Assembly (NCBI RefSeq): GCF_000954115.1
Contig: NZ_CP010797.1
Location: 2,604,001 to 2,668,000 of the forward strand
Length of the DNA stretch: 64,000 bases
Reading direction: 5' to 3'
Origin: Rhodococcus sp. B7740
Lineage (GTDB): Bacteria; Actinomycetota; Actinomycetes; Mycobacteriales; Mycobacteriaceae
The position numbers were made by a program, and so were the translations under genes. Below, piece by piece: positions 36,715 through 44,913 of the stretch (position 1 is its first letter; each line of letters begins with the position of its first letter). The notes beneath the pieces are model-generated. The model was not told the DNA's origin. It did no database searches and saw nothing but the letters and a program-made list of their open reading frames with translations.

Positions 36715-37914
36715 ATGACTACCGACGAATCGATCACCATCCGCACCGCCACCGACGACGACTGGGATGCCGTCGCGCTGCTCGACGCCCACGCGTTCGG
36801 CGAGCACCAGAACGCCGAGGACCTGGCCGAGACGCAGATCCTGACCCAGTCCGAGCACGTGTACCTGGCCTGGGACGGCGAGACCCCGGTGGGTGTGGCC
36901 ATGCACTTCCCGATGTCGGTCACCGTTCCCGGTGGTGCGCAGGTCGAGGCGTCCGGAGTCTCCTGGGTCTCGGTCGCGCCGACGCATCGTCGACGCGGCA
37001 TCCTGCGATCGATGTTCACCCAGCAGCACCGCGCCCTGAACGACGCGGGCGCACCGCTCTCGCTGCTCACGGCCAGCGAGGCGACGATCTACGGACGCTT
37101 CGGCTACGGGCCGGTGACCGAGGAGATCAGCGTCTCGATCGATCGTCGATTCGCGCAGTTCCGCAAGGACGCTCCCCCGGCCACCGGCGTCCGGCTGATC
37201 GAATCGGCCGAGGCCACCGAACTGCTCCCCGACATCTACCACCGCTGGCAGCAGCAGACCGCAGGCGCGCAGCCCAAGCCGCCGATCCGCTGGGAGCGGT
37301 TCTTCGCCGACCGCGAGAACCGGCGCGGCGGACTGACGGCACTGTTCTTCGTCGTTCACCCCGACGGATACGTCGCCTACCGACGCGGCCGCAACCCGAG
37401 CCGAGTGGTGGTGGAGGAATTCATCGCGGTGACCGACGACGCGTACGCCGCGCTGTGGCAGATCCTCGTCGGCGTGGACCTGGTCGACACCATCGAGGTA
37501 CGGCAGGCACGGGACGAAGCGCTGCCGTTCCTGCTGACCAACAATCGGCTACCGAAGGTCACGGCTCACCACGACGCTCTGTGGGGCCGCATCATGCACG
37601 TCGAGGCAGCTTTGGAGGCCCGCACCTACGCGCTCGACACCTCGCTGATCATCGCTGTGCGAGATCCCTTCCTCGATGCGGGCGGCACCTACTCGCTGAC
37701 CGTGACCGACGGCCGCGCCACCTGCACCCGGGTGGAATCCGAACCGGACATCGAACTCGACATCGACGTGCTCGCCAGCATCTACTTCGGCACCCATCGG
37801 GCCCGCTTGTTCGCCGCGGCCAACCGCCTCACCGCCCGCAACGACGCGTCGCTGCACGCACTCGACCTGACGTTCGGAACTGCGCGCCCGGCCGTCATGG
37901 GCTGGGGTTTCTAG
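36715..37914 (+). CDS. GNAT family N-acetyltransferase (Eis-like)
   Basis: The protein has 399 residues, the size of Eis proteins. The N-terminal GNAT domain has the acetyl-CoA loop VSVAPTHRRRGILRSMF. A second GNAT-like lobe and a C-terminal SCP2-like domain (about 300-399, IELDIDVLASIYFG) follow, ending in a free C-terminal Phe that serves as a general acid in Eis. Eis enzymes acetylate amines on aminoglycosides or proteins. No ribosome-binding site is obvious; TAAAGT lies just before the ATG. It overlaps the converging MHS gene by 20 bases. Confidence 0.9.
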   Translation: MTTDESITIRTATDDDWDAVALLDAHAFGEHQNAEDLAETQILTQSEHVYLAWDGETPVGVAMHFPMSVTVPGGAQVEASGVSWVSVAPTHRRRGILRSMFTQQHRALNDAGAPLSLLTASEATIYGRFGYGPVTEEISVSIDRRFAQFRKDAPPATGVRLIESAEATELLPDIYHRWQQQTAGAQPKPPIRWERFFADRENRRGGLTALFFVVHPDGYVAYRRGRNPSRVVVEEFIAVTDDAYAALWQILVGVDLVDTIEVRQARDEALPFLLTNNRLPKVTAHHDALWGRIMHVEAALEARTYALDTSLIIAVRDPFLDAGGTYSLTVTDGRATCTRVESEPDIELDIDVLASIYFGTHRARLFAAANRLTARNDASLHALDLTFGTARPAVMGWGF

Positions 37915-39220
37915 GACCGGTCGACGCATCGAGCGCGGTGGCCGAGCCACCCCGCATCCACAGGGCTGCGCAGAGCGTCACCGAGAGCAGCACCGTCGTG
38001 TAGACGACGAAGTCGGTGCTGCCACGGCCGCTGGTGGCGTGGTAGATCAACGGTGCAGTACCTCCGAACAGGGAGTTCGCCACGGCGTAGCCGAAGCCGA
38101 CGCCCAGGGCACGAATGTGAGCGGGGAACACTTCGGCCTTGGCGATGCCGTTCACCGACAGATAACAGGTGAGAACGGCGAATGCGCTCACCAGGATGAC
38201 GAACACCGCAGGCGGAGACGTCAGCCGGGCGGTCGCCAGCACCAGTGCGCCGGTGGCCGGTATGCCCAGTGCCCCGAACGTGACGAGAAGAGGCTTTCTC
38301 CCGATGCGGTCGCTCAGTGCGCCGCCGACCGGCTGCAGCACCATCAACACCACGAAGGCCGCGAGCACGAGGCCGGTCGCGGTGAGCTCGCCCCTGGCAC
38401 CGTCCGCGGCGAAGAACGTCTCGCGAACGATCGAGGGAACGGTGACCGTGTAGGTGTAGAACGCCGCACTCCCTCCCGCGGTCAGCAAGAACACCCAGAC
38501 GAGCGGACGCCGGTGATCGCGAAAGAGCGCCCCCATCGTGGCGTCTCGGTCCGCCCGCGGCGCTCCCGGTGCACGGGGCACGCGATCGAGTCCACGCGCC
38601 CACCACAGCGACGCCAGGCCCGCCGCGCCGCCCGCAGCGAACGCGAGACGAAAGCCCCATTCGGAAATTGCCGCGCGATCCGTACCCGCGAGGAGCACGA
38701 GCAGACAGGCCTGCGCGAGCACGAGACCGCCTACGATGGTCGCGGCCTGGAACGAGGCGAAGAATCCCCGGTGTCCGCGCGTGCCCGATTCGGAGAGCAA
38801 CACCGTCGCCGCCGCGTACTCGCCACCGGTTGCGATGCCCTGCACGATGCTCACGACCGCGAGGATCACCGCCGCCCAGACACCGATGTCGTGGACCGTC
38901 GGAGTGACCGCAAGGGCAACAGATCCGGCCGACATCAGCGTGACCGCCGCGACGAGCGCGAACTGCCGGCCCCGCACGTCCGCGAGCCTGCCGAACAGCC
39001 ACGAGCCGAGTGGGCGTACGACGAAGGTCAAAGCGAAGAGTCCGTAGACGTAGACGAGCGAATTCGTCGAGGCCGGATCGAAGAACTCGGTCCGAAAGTA
39101 CGGTGCGAACGTCGCGTAGAGGTACAGGTTGAACCACTGCACCAGGTTCGGCACCGAACCGGCCAGGATGACGCGGATCTGTGTACGACGGCCGGGGCTC
39201 GCCGACTCGGTGCGATTCAC
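37895..39220 (-). CDS. MFS transporter, MHS family
   Basis: The 441-residue protein has twelve helices. MHS hallmarks are NLVQWFNLYLYATFAPYF in helix 1, FGRLADVRGRQFALV in loop 2-3 and QGIATGGEYAAATVLLSE in helix 4. It is probably a proton-driven carboxylate importer. The GTG at 39220 is chosen because the sequence before it contains TACCTT six bases upstream, a leaderless layout. There is no ribosome-binding site. It has no obvious metabolic partner nearby. Confidence 0.9.
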   Translation of the reverse strand: MNRTESASPGRRTQIRVILAGSVPNLVQWFNLYLYATFAPYFRTEFFDPASTNSLVYVYGLFALTFVVRPLGSWLFGRLADVRGRQFALVAAVTLMSAGSVALAVTPTVHDIGVWAAVILAVVSIVQGIATGGEYAAATVLLSESGTRGHRGFFASFQAATIVGGLVLAQACLLVLLAGTDRAAISEWGFRLAFAAGGAAGLASLWWARGLDRVPRAPGAPRADRDATMGALFRDHRRPLVWVFLLTAGGSAAFYTYTVTVPSIVRETFFAADGARGELTATGLVLAAFVVLMVLQPVGGALSDRIGRKPLLVTFGALGIPATGALVLATARLTSPPAVFVILVSAFAVLTCYLSVNGIAKAEVFPAHIRALGVGFGYAVANSLFGGTAPLIYHATSGRGSTDFVVYTTVLLSVTLCAALWMRGGSATALDASTGPRNPSP

Positions 39221-39391
39221 GAGCCGAAGGTACCCGGCCCGCGGCCCTACCGCTCGCCGTTCGAGCGACAGAACCGCCGTCGCCCACAAGCGCGCTCATG
39301 ACTTTTGTCATGGCCGGACCGTGACGGTGTCACTTCAGGTCATGATGCGCCGCACTGTTTTCGGTGGTTCGGGCGCAGCAGACTCGTAGTC

Positions 39392-39619
39392 ATGAAGCAA
39401 CCAGACGAGGGAAACCTGTTCACCGATCTCATGGAGCTCGGGCCGGCTCCGACGATGGCGCGTGAGATCGTCGTCATCGTCATCAGTCTCGCGATCGTCG
39501 CCGTGTTGTTCGCGATCGTCGGCACGTCCCTTCCGGCATTCGTCGCACTCGGCGTCATCGTCGCCTTCATGGGCGTGCGGTTCGTCATCGGACTCCGCAA
39601 CTGGGAGAAGCAATCATGA
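39392..39619 (+). CDS. Small membrane protein heading the ABC/two-component operon
   Basis: The 75-residue protein has a charged N-terminus (MKQPDEGNLFTDLMELG) followed by two helices (about 25-45 and 48-66), with a loop of only a few residues. Its stop overlaps the ATPase start (ATGA). It is the first gene of a five-gene operon of an exporter and a two-component system. A role as sensor accessory or immunity peptide is possible by position; nothing in the sequence proves it. Confidence 0.8.
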   Translation: MKQPDEGNLFTDLMELGPAPTMAREIVVIVISLAIVAVLFAIVGTSLPAFVALGVIVAFMGVRFVIGLRNWEKQS

Positions 39620-40551
39620 CCATCATCGAAGTCAGCGGCATGACTCGCCGCTACGGTTCGGGCAAAACCTCTTTCGAGGCCGTGAAGGCGCTCGATCTGA
39701 AGATCGCGGAGGGTGAGCTGTTCGGCTTGCTGGGCACCAACGGTGCCGGCAAGACCTCCACTCTCGAAGTGATTCAGGGACTTTCACGGCCGAGCGAAGG
39801 CACGGTGCGGATCATGGGAATGGATCCGGTGTCCGATCGCCGCAAGGTTCGACCGTCTCTCGGCATCATGCTGCAGAAGGGCGGCCTGCCCCAGGATCTG
39901 ACCACCGCGGAAAGCCTGCGGATGTGGGCGGGCACGTGCAGCAATCCACTGCCGACGGCGGAGGTGCTGGGGCGCGTCGACCTGGCCGACCGGGCCGACA
40001 CGCGGGTGAAGTTTCTCTCGGGCGGCGAGCAGCGCAGGTTGGATCTGGCGTGCGCCATCATAAGCCGCCCGAGAGTGCTGTTCCTCGACGAACCGACCAC
40101 CGGACTCGATCCCGAATCTCGCCGCAACACGTGGCGTCTGATCCAGGAGCTGAAGAATTCCGGCGTGACGATCATGTTGACGACGCACTACCTGGACGAG
40201 GCCGAGTCGCTGTGCGATCGACTCGCGATCATGCACCGCGGCAGGGTCGTTCGTAGCGGAACGGTGGACGAGGTGGTCGCCGACCACCCCGCGAAGATCG
40301 AACTGCAGGCCCCTGGCACGGCACTGCCGTCGCTGCCGGGCACGTCCATGGACGTCTCGGGTGACACGATCTCGATACAGACGTCCTCGGTACAGGACAC
40401 GCTCACCGACCTGCTCGTGTGGGCCCGCAGCAACGGAGTGACCCTGCACGGTCTCGACGCCCGAGCGGCATCGCTCGAGACCGTGTTCCTTTCCATCGCA
40501 GACGAATTCGACAATTCCGCTATCCAGAACAACGAGGTGATGAGCGCATGA
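39616..40551 (+). CDS. ABC transporter ATP-binding protein (drug/lipid exporter type)
   Basis: The protein has 311 residues. Walker A is GTNGAGKT at residues 40-47, the signature is FLSGGEQRRLDLA, Walker B is VLFLDEPTTGLDPES and the switch His is in LTTHYLDEAESLC. The C-terminal extension of about 80 residues is typical of DrrA/CcmA-like exporters. It overlaps the genes on both sides with ATGA. Together with the following permease it forms an exporter likely controlled by the kinase/regulator pair downstream. Confidence 0.93.
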   Translation: MTIIEVSGMTRRYGSGKTSFEAVKALDLKIAEGELFGLLGTNGAGKTSTLEVIQGLSRPSEGTVRIMGMDPVSDRRKVRPSLGIMLQKGGLPQDLTTAESLRMWAGTCSNPLPTAEVLGRVDLADRADTRVKFLSGGEQRRLDLACAIISRPRVLFLDEPTTGLDPESRRNTWRLIQELKNSGVTIMLTTHYLDEAESLCDRLAIMHRGRVVRSGTVDEVVADHPAKIELQAPGTALPSLPGTSMDVSGDTISIQTSSVQDTLTDLLVWARSNGVTLHGLDARAASLETVFLSIADEFDNSAIQNNEVMSA

Positions 40552-41321
40552 GCACGATGACCGCCCTGTCACGAGCAGAGTTCACGCTGCTCGGACGCAA
40601 CCGAGTACTGCTGTTCAACGCGATCGTCATGCCGTTGATCTTCCCAGTCGCATTGCTGATCGTCGGCAGCCGCGGCGATGACGGATTGACCGATGCAGGC
40701 GTCGGAGCTGCACTCGAGATCTTCGCACTGTTCCTGCTCGTGTTCATGGTGTACTACAACATGCTCTCGGTCTACGCCACGCGTCGAGACGAGTTGGTAC
40801 TCAAGCGCCTTCGCACCGGAGAGAGCTCGGACGTTCAGATTCTGCTCGGACCGGCGATACCCTCGCTGATCCTCACCGTCGTCCTCGGCCTGATCGTCGG
40901 TGCAGTGGTACTGGCCTTCGGCGGACCCGTCCCCGCCAACGCACTGCTGGTCGTGGCCGCACTGTTCGGCGGTGCTGCACTGTTCGCTGCCCTGGCACTG
41001 ATCACCTCGGCGTTCACCCGCAATGCAGAGGCCGCGCAGATCACCAGCTTGCCGGTGATCCTGGTGGCCATGGCCGGCTCCTCACTGCTGCGCGACGCCC
41101 TCCCGGATTCGTTCGGCAGGGTCATCGAGCTGACCCCGATGGCTGCGGTCTCGGACCTGCTGAACCTCGGCTGGTTCGGCACCACCACGCCTGGCGACGC
41201 GCCCATCGGCTTCGCTGCCACCTTCACCGAAGCCGGAATGCCGCTGCTGGTGATGCTCGCCTGGATCGTCGGCAGCCTGCTGATCGCCCGCACGCACTTC
41301 CGTTGGGAACCGCGGTCCTAG
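40548..41321 (+). CDS. ABC-2 type transporter permease
   Basis: The 257-residue protein has six helices: one at about 20-42, then five between 55 and 250. Conserved features are RAEFTLLGRNRVLLFNAIVMP at the N-terminus and the coupling segment RRDELVLKRLRTGESS. The ATG overlaps the ATPase stop. It forms the channel of the exporter. The pairing with a NarL-type system resembles peptide-antibiotic or membrane-stress response loci; this is inference. Confidence 0.92.
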   Translation: MSTMTALSRAEFTLLGRNRVLLFNAIVMPLIFPVALLIVGSRGDDGLTDAGVGAALEIFALFLLVFMVYYNMLSVYATRRDELVLKRLRTGESSDVQILLGPAIPSLILTVVLGLIVGAVVLAFGGPVPANALLVVAALFGGAALFAALALITSAFTRNAEAAQITSLPVILVAMAGSSLLRDALPDSFGRVIELTPMAAVSDLLNLGWFGTTTPGDAPIGFAATFTEAGMPLLVMLAWIVGSLLIARTHFRWEPRS

Positions 41322-41360
41322 ATCGCCCCTTTCGCCGCACCGTCTGCAAGGCTGGAGATC

Positions 41361-42497
41361 ATGAAGTTGCACCAGTACCTCAATCCACTGCACGGCTGGA
41401 ACGACAGCAGTGCAGTGGACAAGGTGCGCGTCTACACCCGCCAGTCGTTTCTGCTGATCACCGTCGGTGTTGCCGCCGCTGCGATGCTGACGTCACTGCA
41501 GTTCGACGACTACCTGTCGATGGCGGCCGTGGCAGTCTGTGCCGCAGCGACCTTCGTGGTCGTTCAGCGCACCCCCGCGCTCGGCGGCCAGTCGACGGCG
41601 AGCCCACGAATTCCCTTGGCGATCATGGCAGTCGCCGCTGTGGTGCTGGTTGCCGGCGGGGCCACGAACAATGCATTGTGGGCCGTCGTGCTCGTCACCA
41701 CTGCGGTCGCAACGCTGATCCCGTTGCGGTGGTGCCTGGCGGCGGCCGTGGCCGCTGCTGGACTTGCAGCAGCTCTTGGCACCCCGGCAGTGGAAACACT
41801 GGTGCTCGGTCTCCTCATCGCCTTCATGGCCTTCACCGTCCAACTGTCGGCGTGGCTGCTGCGTATCGTCACCGAACTCGATGCCACCCGCGACGCTGCT
41901 GCCGCGCTCTCCGTTGCCGAGGAGCGTCTGCGATTCTCGCGAGATCTGCACGACGTCGTCGGCCGCGCACTCTCGGCCATCGCGGTCAAGAGCGAACTCG
42001 CCGCGGCACTGGCGCGTCGAGGTGACGATCGAGCTGCGGCCCAGATGGACGAGGTTCGCATTCTGGCCCAGGAATCCATGGCCGACGCCCGAAAGCTGGT
42101 TCGCGGCTATCGATCGATCGATGTGGCCTCGGAACTCGACGGCGCTCGGTCCCTGCTGTCCGCCGCGGGCATCGCCACCGAGCTCGTCGGTGAAACCTCG
42201 ATGCTCGACGAGCGCGCAGCCGAGGCCGCCGCGTGGGTGGTCCGTGAGGGTGTGACGAACATTCTGCGTCACTCCGAGGCCACCTATTGCCGGATCGAGC
42301 TGACCGACAACAGTATTCGACTGATCAACGATCATCCGCAGCCATCGACCGGCCGCGACGACGGCACGGGCCTGAGCGGACTGCGAGAACGGCTGGTCGC
42401 CGTCGACGGTACCCTGCACACCGAGCAGACCACCGACGAATTCACCCTCACTGCGACGTTGCCGACCTCGCCCCAGAACGCAAGGACCACACCATGA
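41361..42497 (+). CDS. Sensor histidine kinase (NarL-type, HisKA_3)
   Basis: The 378-residue protein has five or six helices in the first 170 residues, forming a membrane sensor with little external loop. The HisKA_3 phosphoacceptor is in FSRDLHDVVGRALSAIAVKS. The HATPase core has VREGVTNILRHSEA and DDGTGLSGLRERL. DesK-like kinases share this shape and often sense the membrane itself. GGAGATC precedes the ATG, and the stop overlaps the response-regulator start as ATGA. Confidence 0.92.
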   Translation: MKLHQYLNPLHGWNDSSAVDKVRVYTRQSFLLITVGVAAAAMLTSLQFDDYLSMAAVAVCAAATFVVVQRTPALGGQSTASPRIPLAIMAVAAVVLVAGGATNNALWAVVLVTTAVATLIPLRWCLAAAVAAAGLAAALGTPAVETLVLGLLIAFMAFTVQLSAWLLRIVTELDATRDAAAALSVAEERLRFSRDLHDVVGRALSAIAVKSELAAALARRGDDRAAAQMDEVRILAQESMADARKLVRGYRSIDVASELDGARSLLSAAGIATELVGETSMLDERAAEAAAWVVREGVTNILRHSEATYCRIELTDNSIRLINDHPQPSTGRDDGTGLSGLRERLVAVDGTLHTEQTTDEFTLTATLPTSPQNARTTP

Positions 42498-43099
42498 TCC
42501 GAGTTCTCTTGGCCGACGACGAGAATCTCATCCGTGCTGCGCTGGCAACCATGCTCGATCTCGAGGACGACATCGAGATCGTCGGGCAGGCCGACTCCGG
42601 GGAGAAGGCGCTGACCGCCGCAGCCTCGCTCTCCCCCGATGTGGCCGTGCTGGACCTGCAGATGGGCGGAATCGACGGCATCGAGACGGCCCAGAAGATC
42701 GCCGAGACGTTGCCCGACTGCGCGTCGATCATCGTCACCAGCCACGGCCGGCCGGGCTACCTCAAGAAGGCGCTCGAAGCAGGCGTGCGCGGTTTCCTCC
42801 CCAAGACCACCTCGGCCGCCACTCTGGCCGAGGTGGTGCGCACCGTGCACGGCGGCGGGCGCTACGTCGACCCGACGCTGGCCGCGGAAGCCATCGGGGC
42901 CGGAGACTCGCCGCTGACACCGCGCGAGGCCGATGTGCTCGAGTTCGCCGCCGACGGCGCGTCGATCGCGGAGATCGCACGGCGCGCCCATCTTTCGCCC
43001 GGCACCACTCGCAACTACCTGTCTGCGGCGGCTGCGAAACTGGGTGCAGCGAACCGGCACGAGGCCTGCGCTCTTGCCCGACGCCACGGCTGGATCTGA
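42494..43099 (+). CDS. Response regulator (NarL/LuxR family, DesR-like)
   Basis: The protein has 201 residues. The receiver domain has LLADDENLIR, phosphoacceptor Asp in VAVLDLQMGGIDG, and Lys in RGFLPKTTSA. The C-terminal LuxR helix-turn-helix is LTPREADVLEFAADGASIAE followed by LSPGTTRNYLSAAAAKLGA. It most likely activates its own operon and the exporter. It converges on the frameshifted MFS gene, with only 5 bases between. Confidence 0.93.
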   Translation: MIRVLLADDENLIRAALATMLDLEDDIEIVGQADSGEKALTAAASLSPDVAVLDLQMGGIDGIETAQKIAETLPDCASIIVTSHGRPGYLKKALEAGVRGFLPKTTSAATLAEVVRTVHGGGRYVDPTLAAEAIGAGDSPLTPREADVLEFAADGASIAEIARRAHLSPGTTRNYLSAAAAKLGAANRHEACALARRHGWI

Positions 43100-43104
43100 A
43101 CGCC

Positions 43105-44408
43105 TCACACCTTCGCGGTGGCGGCCACGGTGTCGAGGGTGGGCAGCCGGTGACCGTCTGCGGGCGGCACCACGGTGATCCGCAAATTGTTGTGTCGCAG
43201 TAGATACACGGCCGCGAACAGCCCCGTCGCCAGTGAGATGACGCCGCCGAACACCAGTGGTGCGCGTGGATCGAGGACGTCGGCGAGCCAGCCGAGCACC
43301 GGGCTGCCGAGCGGAGTTCCGCCCAGGAAGCACAGCATGTAGATGCCCATCACGCGTCCGCGCATGTCGGACGGCACCGACATCTGCAGAATGTTCATCG
43401 CCGACGTCGTGAACGTCAACGTCAGGGCACCGGTGGGTATCAGCAGAAGTGCGACGAGCAGGTAGTTGGGCATCAATCCGACGATCAGCTCGAAGGCTCC
43501 GAATGCGATGACGGCACCGATGAACAGCCGCAGGCGCGGCGCGCTCGCCCGCCGCGCCGCCAGGGTCGCGCCGGCCAATGTGCCCACGGCCAGAGTTGTC
43601 GAGAGCAGACCGTAGGCGTCTGCCCCGCTACCGAACGTGTTGCGCGCCAACACCGACAGACTCAGCGGAAAGTTGAGGCCGAACGTCGAGACCATGAAGA
43701 CCGTGGCCAGCAGTACTCGTAGGTCACCGCGTCCCCAGACGTATCGAAAGCCCTCTCGCACCTGCCCTTTGGCGCGTGGGGCGGGTTCGACGCGGAAGAG
43801 CTGACCGACGTTCATCGCCACGAGGGCACCGAAGACCGCCGCGAACGACACGGCGTTGATGAGAAACACCCAGCCGGTGCCGACGAGGGTGATCAGTACT
43901 CCGGACACGGCAGGGCCGACGATGCGCGCCATGTTGAAGGTCATCGAGTTCAACGCGATCGCATTTGCGAGGGTCTCTTTGCCGACCATCTCGATGGTGA
44001 ACGATTGCCGTACCGGAGCGTCGATCGCCGACGAGCAGCCGAGGACGAATGCGATGACGTAGACGTGCCAGAGTTCGACCATCCCCCGACGTCGAGGACG
44101 CCGAGCACCAGACCGCAGACCGCGGCGAAGACCTGGGTGATCATCAGCAGCTTGCGCTTGTCGTAGCGGTCTGCCAGGACCCCACCCCAGACCGAGAGGA
44201 ACAGCGTCGGTCCGAACTGCAGGGCCATGACGATGCCGACAGCGAAGCCGTTTCCGCCGGACAGCGTCAGAACGAGCCAGTCCTGGGCGACCCTCTGCAT
44301 CCACGTGCCGACCAACGAGACGATCTGCCCCGACGCCCACAATCGGTAGTTGTGGGTCTTGAGAGCAGCGAACATCGTCGAGCCGGGGGTACGGGAAGCA
44401 GGGGCCAC
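43105..44408 (-). pseudogene. MFS exporter gene broken by a -1 frameshift
   Basis: From a GTG at 44408 the protein starts FAALKTHNYRLWASGQIVSL within its first 30 residues and continues through GGVLADRYDKRKLLM. The frame fails after LVLGVLDVGG, at a run of five C at 44083-44087 (plus strand). The adjacent frame resumes with VELWHVYVIAFVLGCSSAID and runs to the natural end at 43105. One extra C would restore a DHA3-type MFS protein of about 434 residues with twelve helices. Motifs in the second part (DAPVRQSFTIEMVG, MRGRVMGIYML) are intact. It lies directly after a marR gene and is probably its target. Mutation and sequencing error cannot be told apart here. Confidence 0.83.
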
Positions 44409-44422
44409 CGTTCAAATAATAA

Positions 44423-44430
44423 ACCTAGGT
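44423..44430. promoter_or_regulatory. Palindrome before the MFS gene, candidate MarR operator
   Basis: ACCTAGGT is a perfect 8-base palindrome flanked by A/T (AAACCTAGGTAA), in the 24 bases between marR and the MFS gene. On the coding strand it is followed by a -10-like TATTAT 7 bases before the GTG start. This suggests a leaderless internal promoter that MarR could block. Confidence 0.5.
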
Positions 44431-44432
44431 AA

Positions 44433-44861
44433 CTACTCGGAGTCGCTGACGAGGGCCCCGATGATCGCTACCGCGTCACGGAGTGTGTCGAGTTGCTCGG
44501 GACCGAGGCCTGCGAGCTGCGCCGTCATCCATGCTTCGCGGGCACTGGCCTCGTCGGCGATCAGTTCTCGACCGGCCGGTGAGAGCGAGACGATCACCTG
44601 CCGCCCGTCGGTGGGATGTGGGGTGCGCGCCACCAGGCCGAGTTCGGCCAACGATGCGATCACCCGTGTCATCGACGGCGGCTGGACCTTCTCCCGCGCG
44701 GCCAGTGCGCCCGGCGTCATATCGCCCTCCCGACTCAGCGTGGCCAGAGCCGACAGCTGAGTGAGCGAGACTTGCGAGTCCACTCGCCTACCCCGAAGGT
44801 GGCGAGTCAGCCTCACCACCGCAAGCGACAGGTCGCTTGCCAATTTCCGATTGTCCTTCAC
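44433..44861 (-). CDS. MarR family transcriptional regulator
   Basis: The 142-residue protein has the MarR winged helix: LTQLSALATLSREGDMTPGA, then VQPPSMTRVIASLAELGLV and the wing TPHPTDGRQVIVSLSPAGR. Flanking helices form the dimer interface. A GTG 18 bases further upstream is an alternative start. Its counterpart in mycobacteria lies in the same neighbourhood. The MFS exporter gene follows in the same direction, so it most likely represses that exporter until a phenolic or drug-like ligand binds. Confidence 0.92.
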   Translation of the reverse strand: MKDNRKLASDLSLAVVRLTRHLRGRRVDSQVSLTQLSALATLSREGDMTPGALAAREKVQPPSMTRVIASLAELGLVARTPHPTDGRQVIVSLSPAGRELIADEASAREAWMTAQLAGLGPEQLDTLRDAVAIIGALVSDSE

Positions 44862-44913
44862 ACCATTTCCCGACGTCACAGCGCAGAGAATACGCCCTGG
44901 TACCGACCATGCG

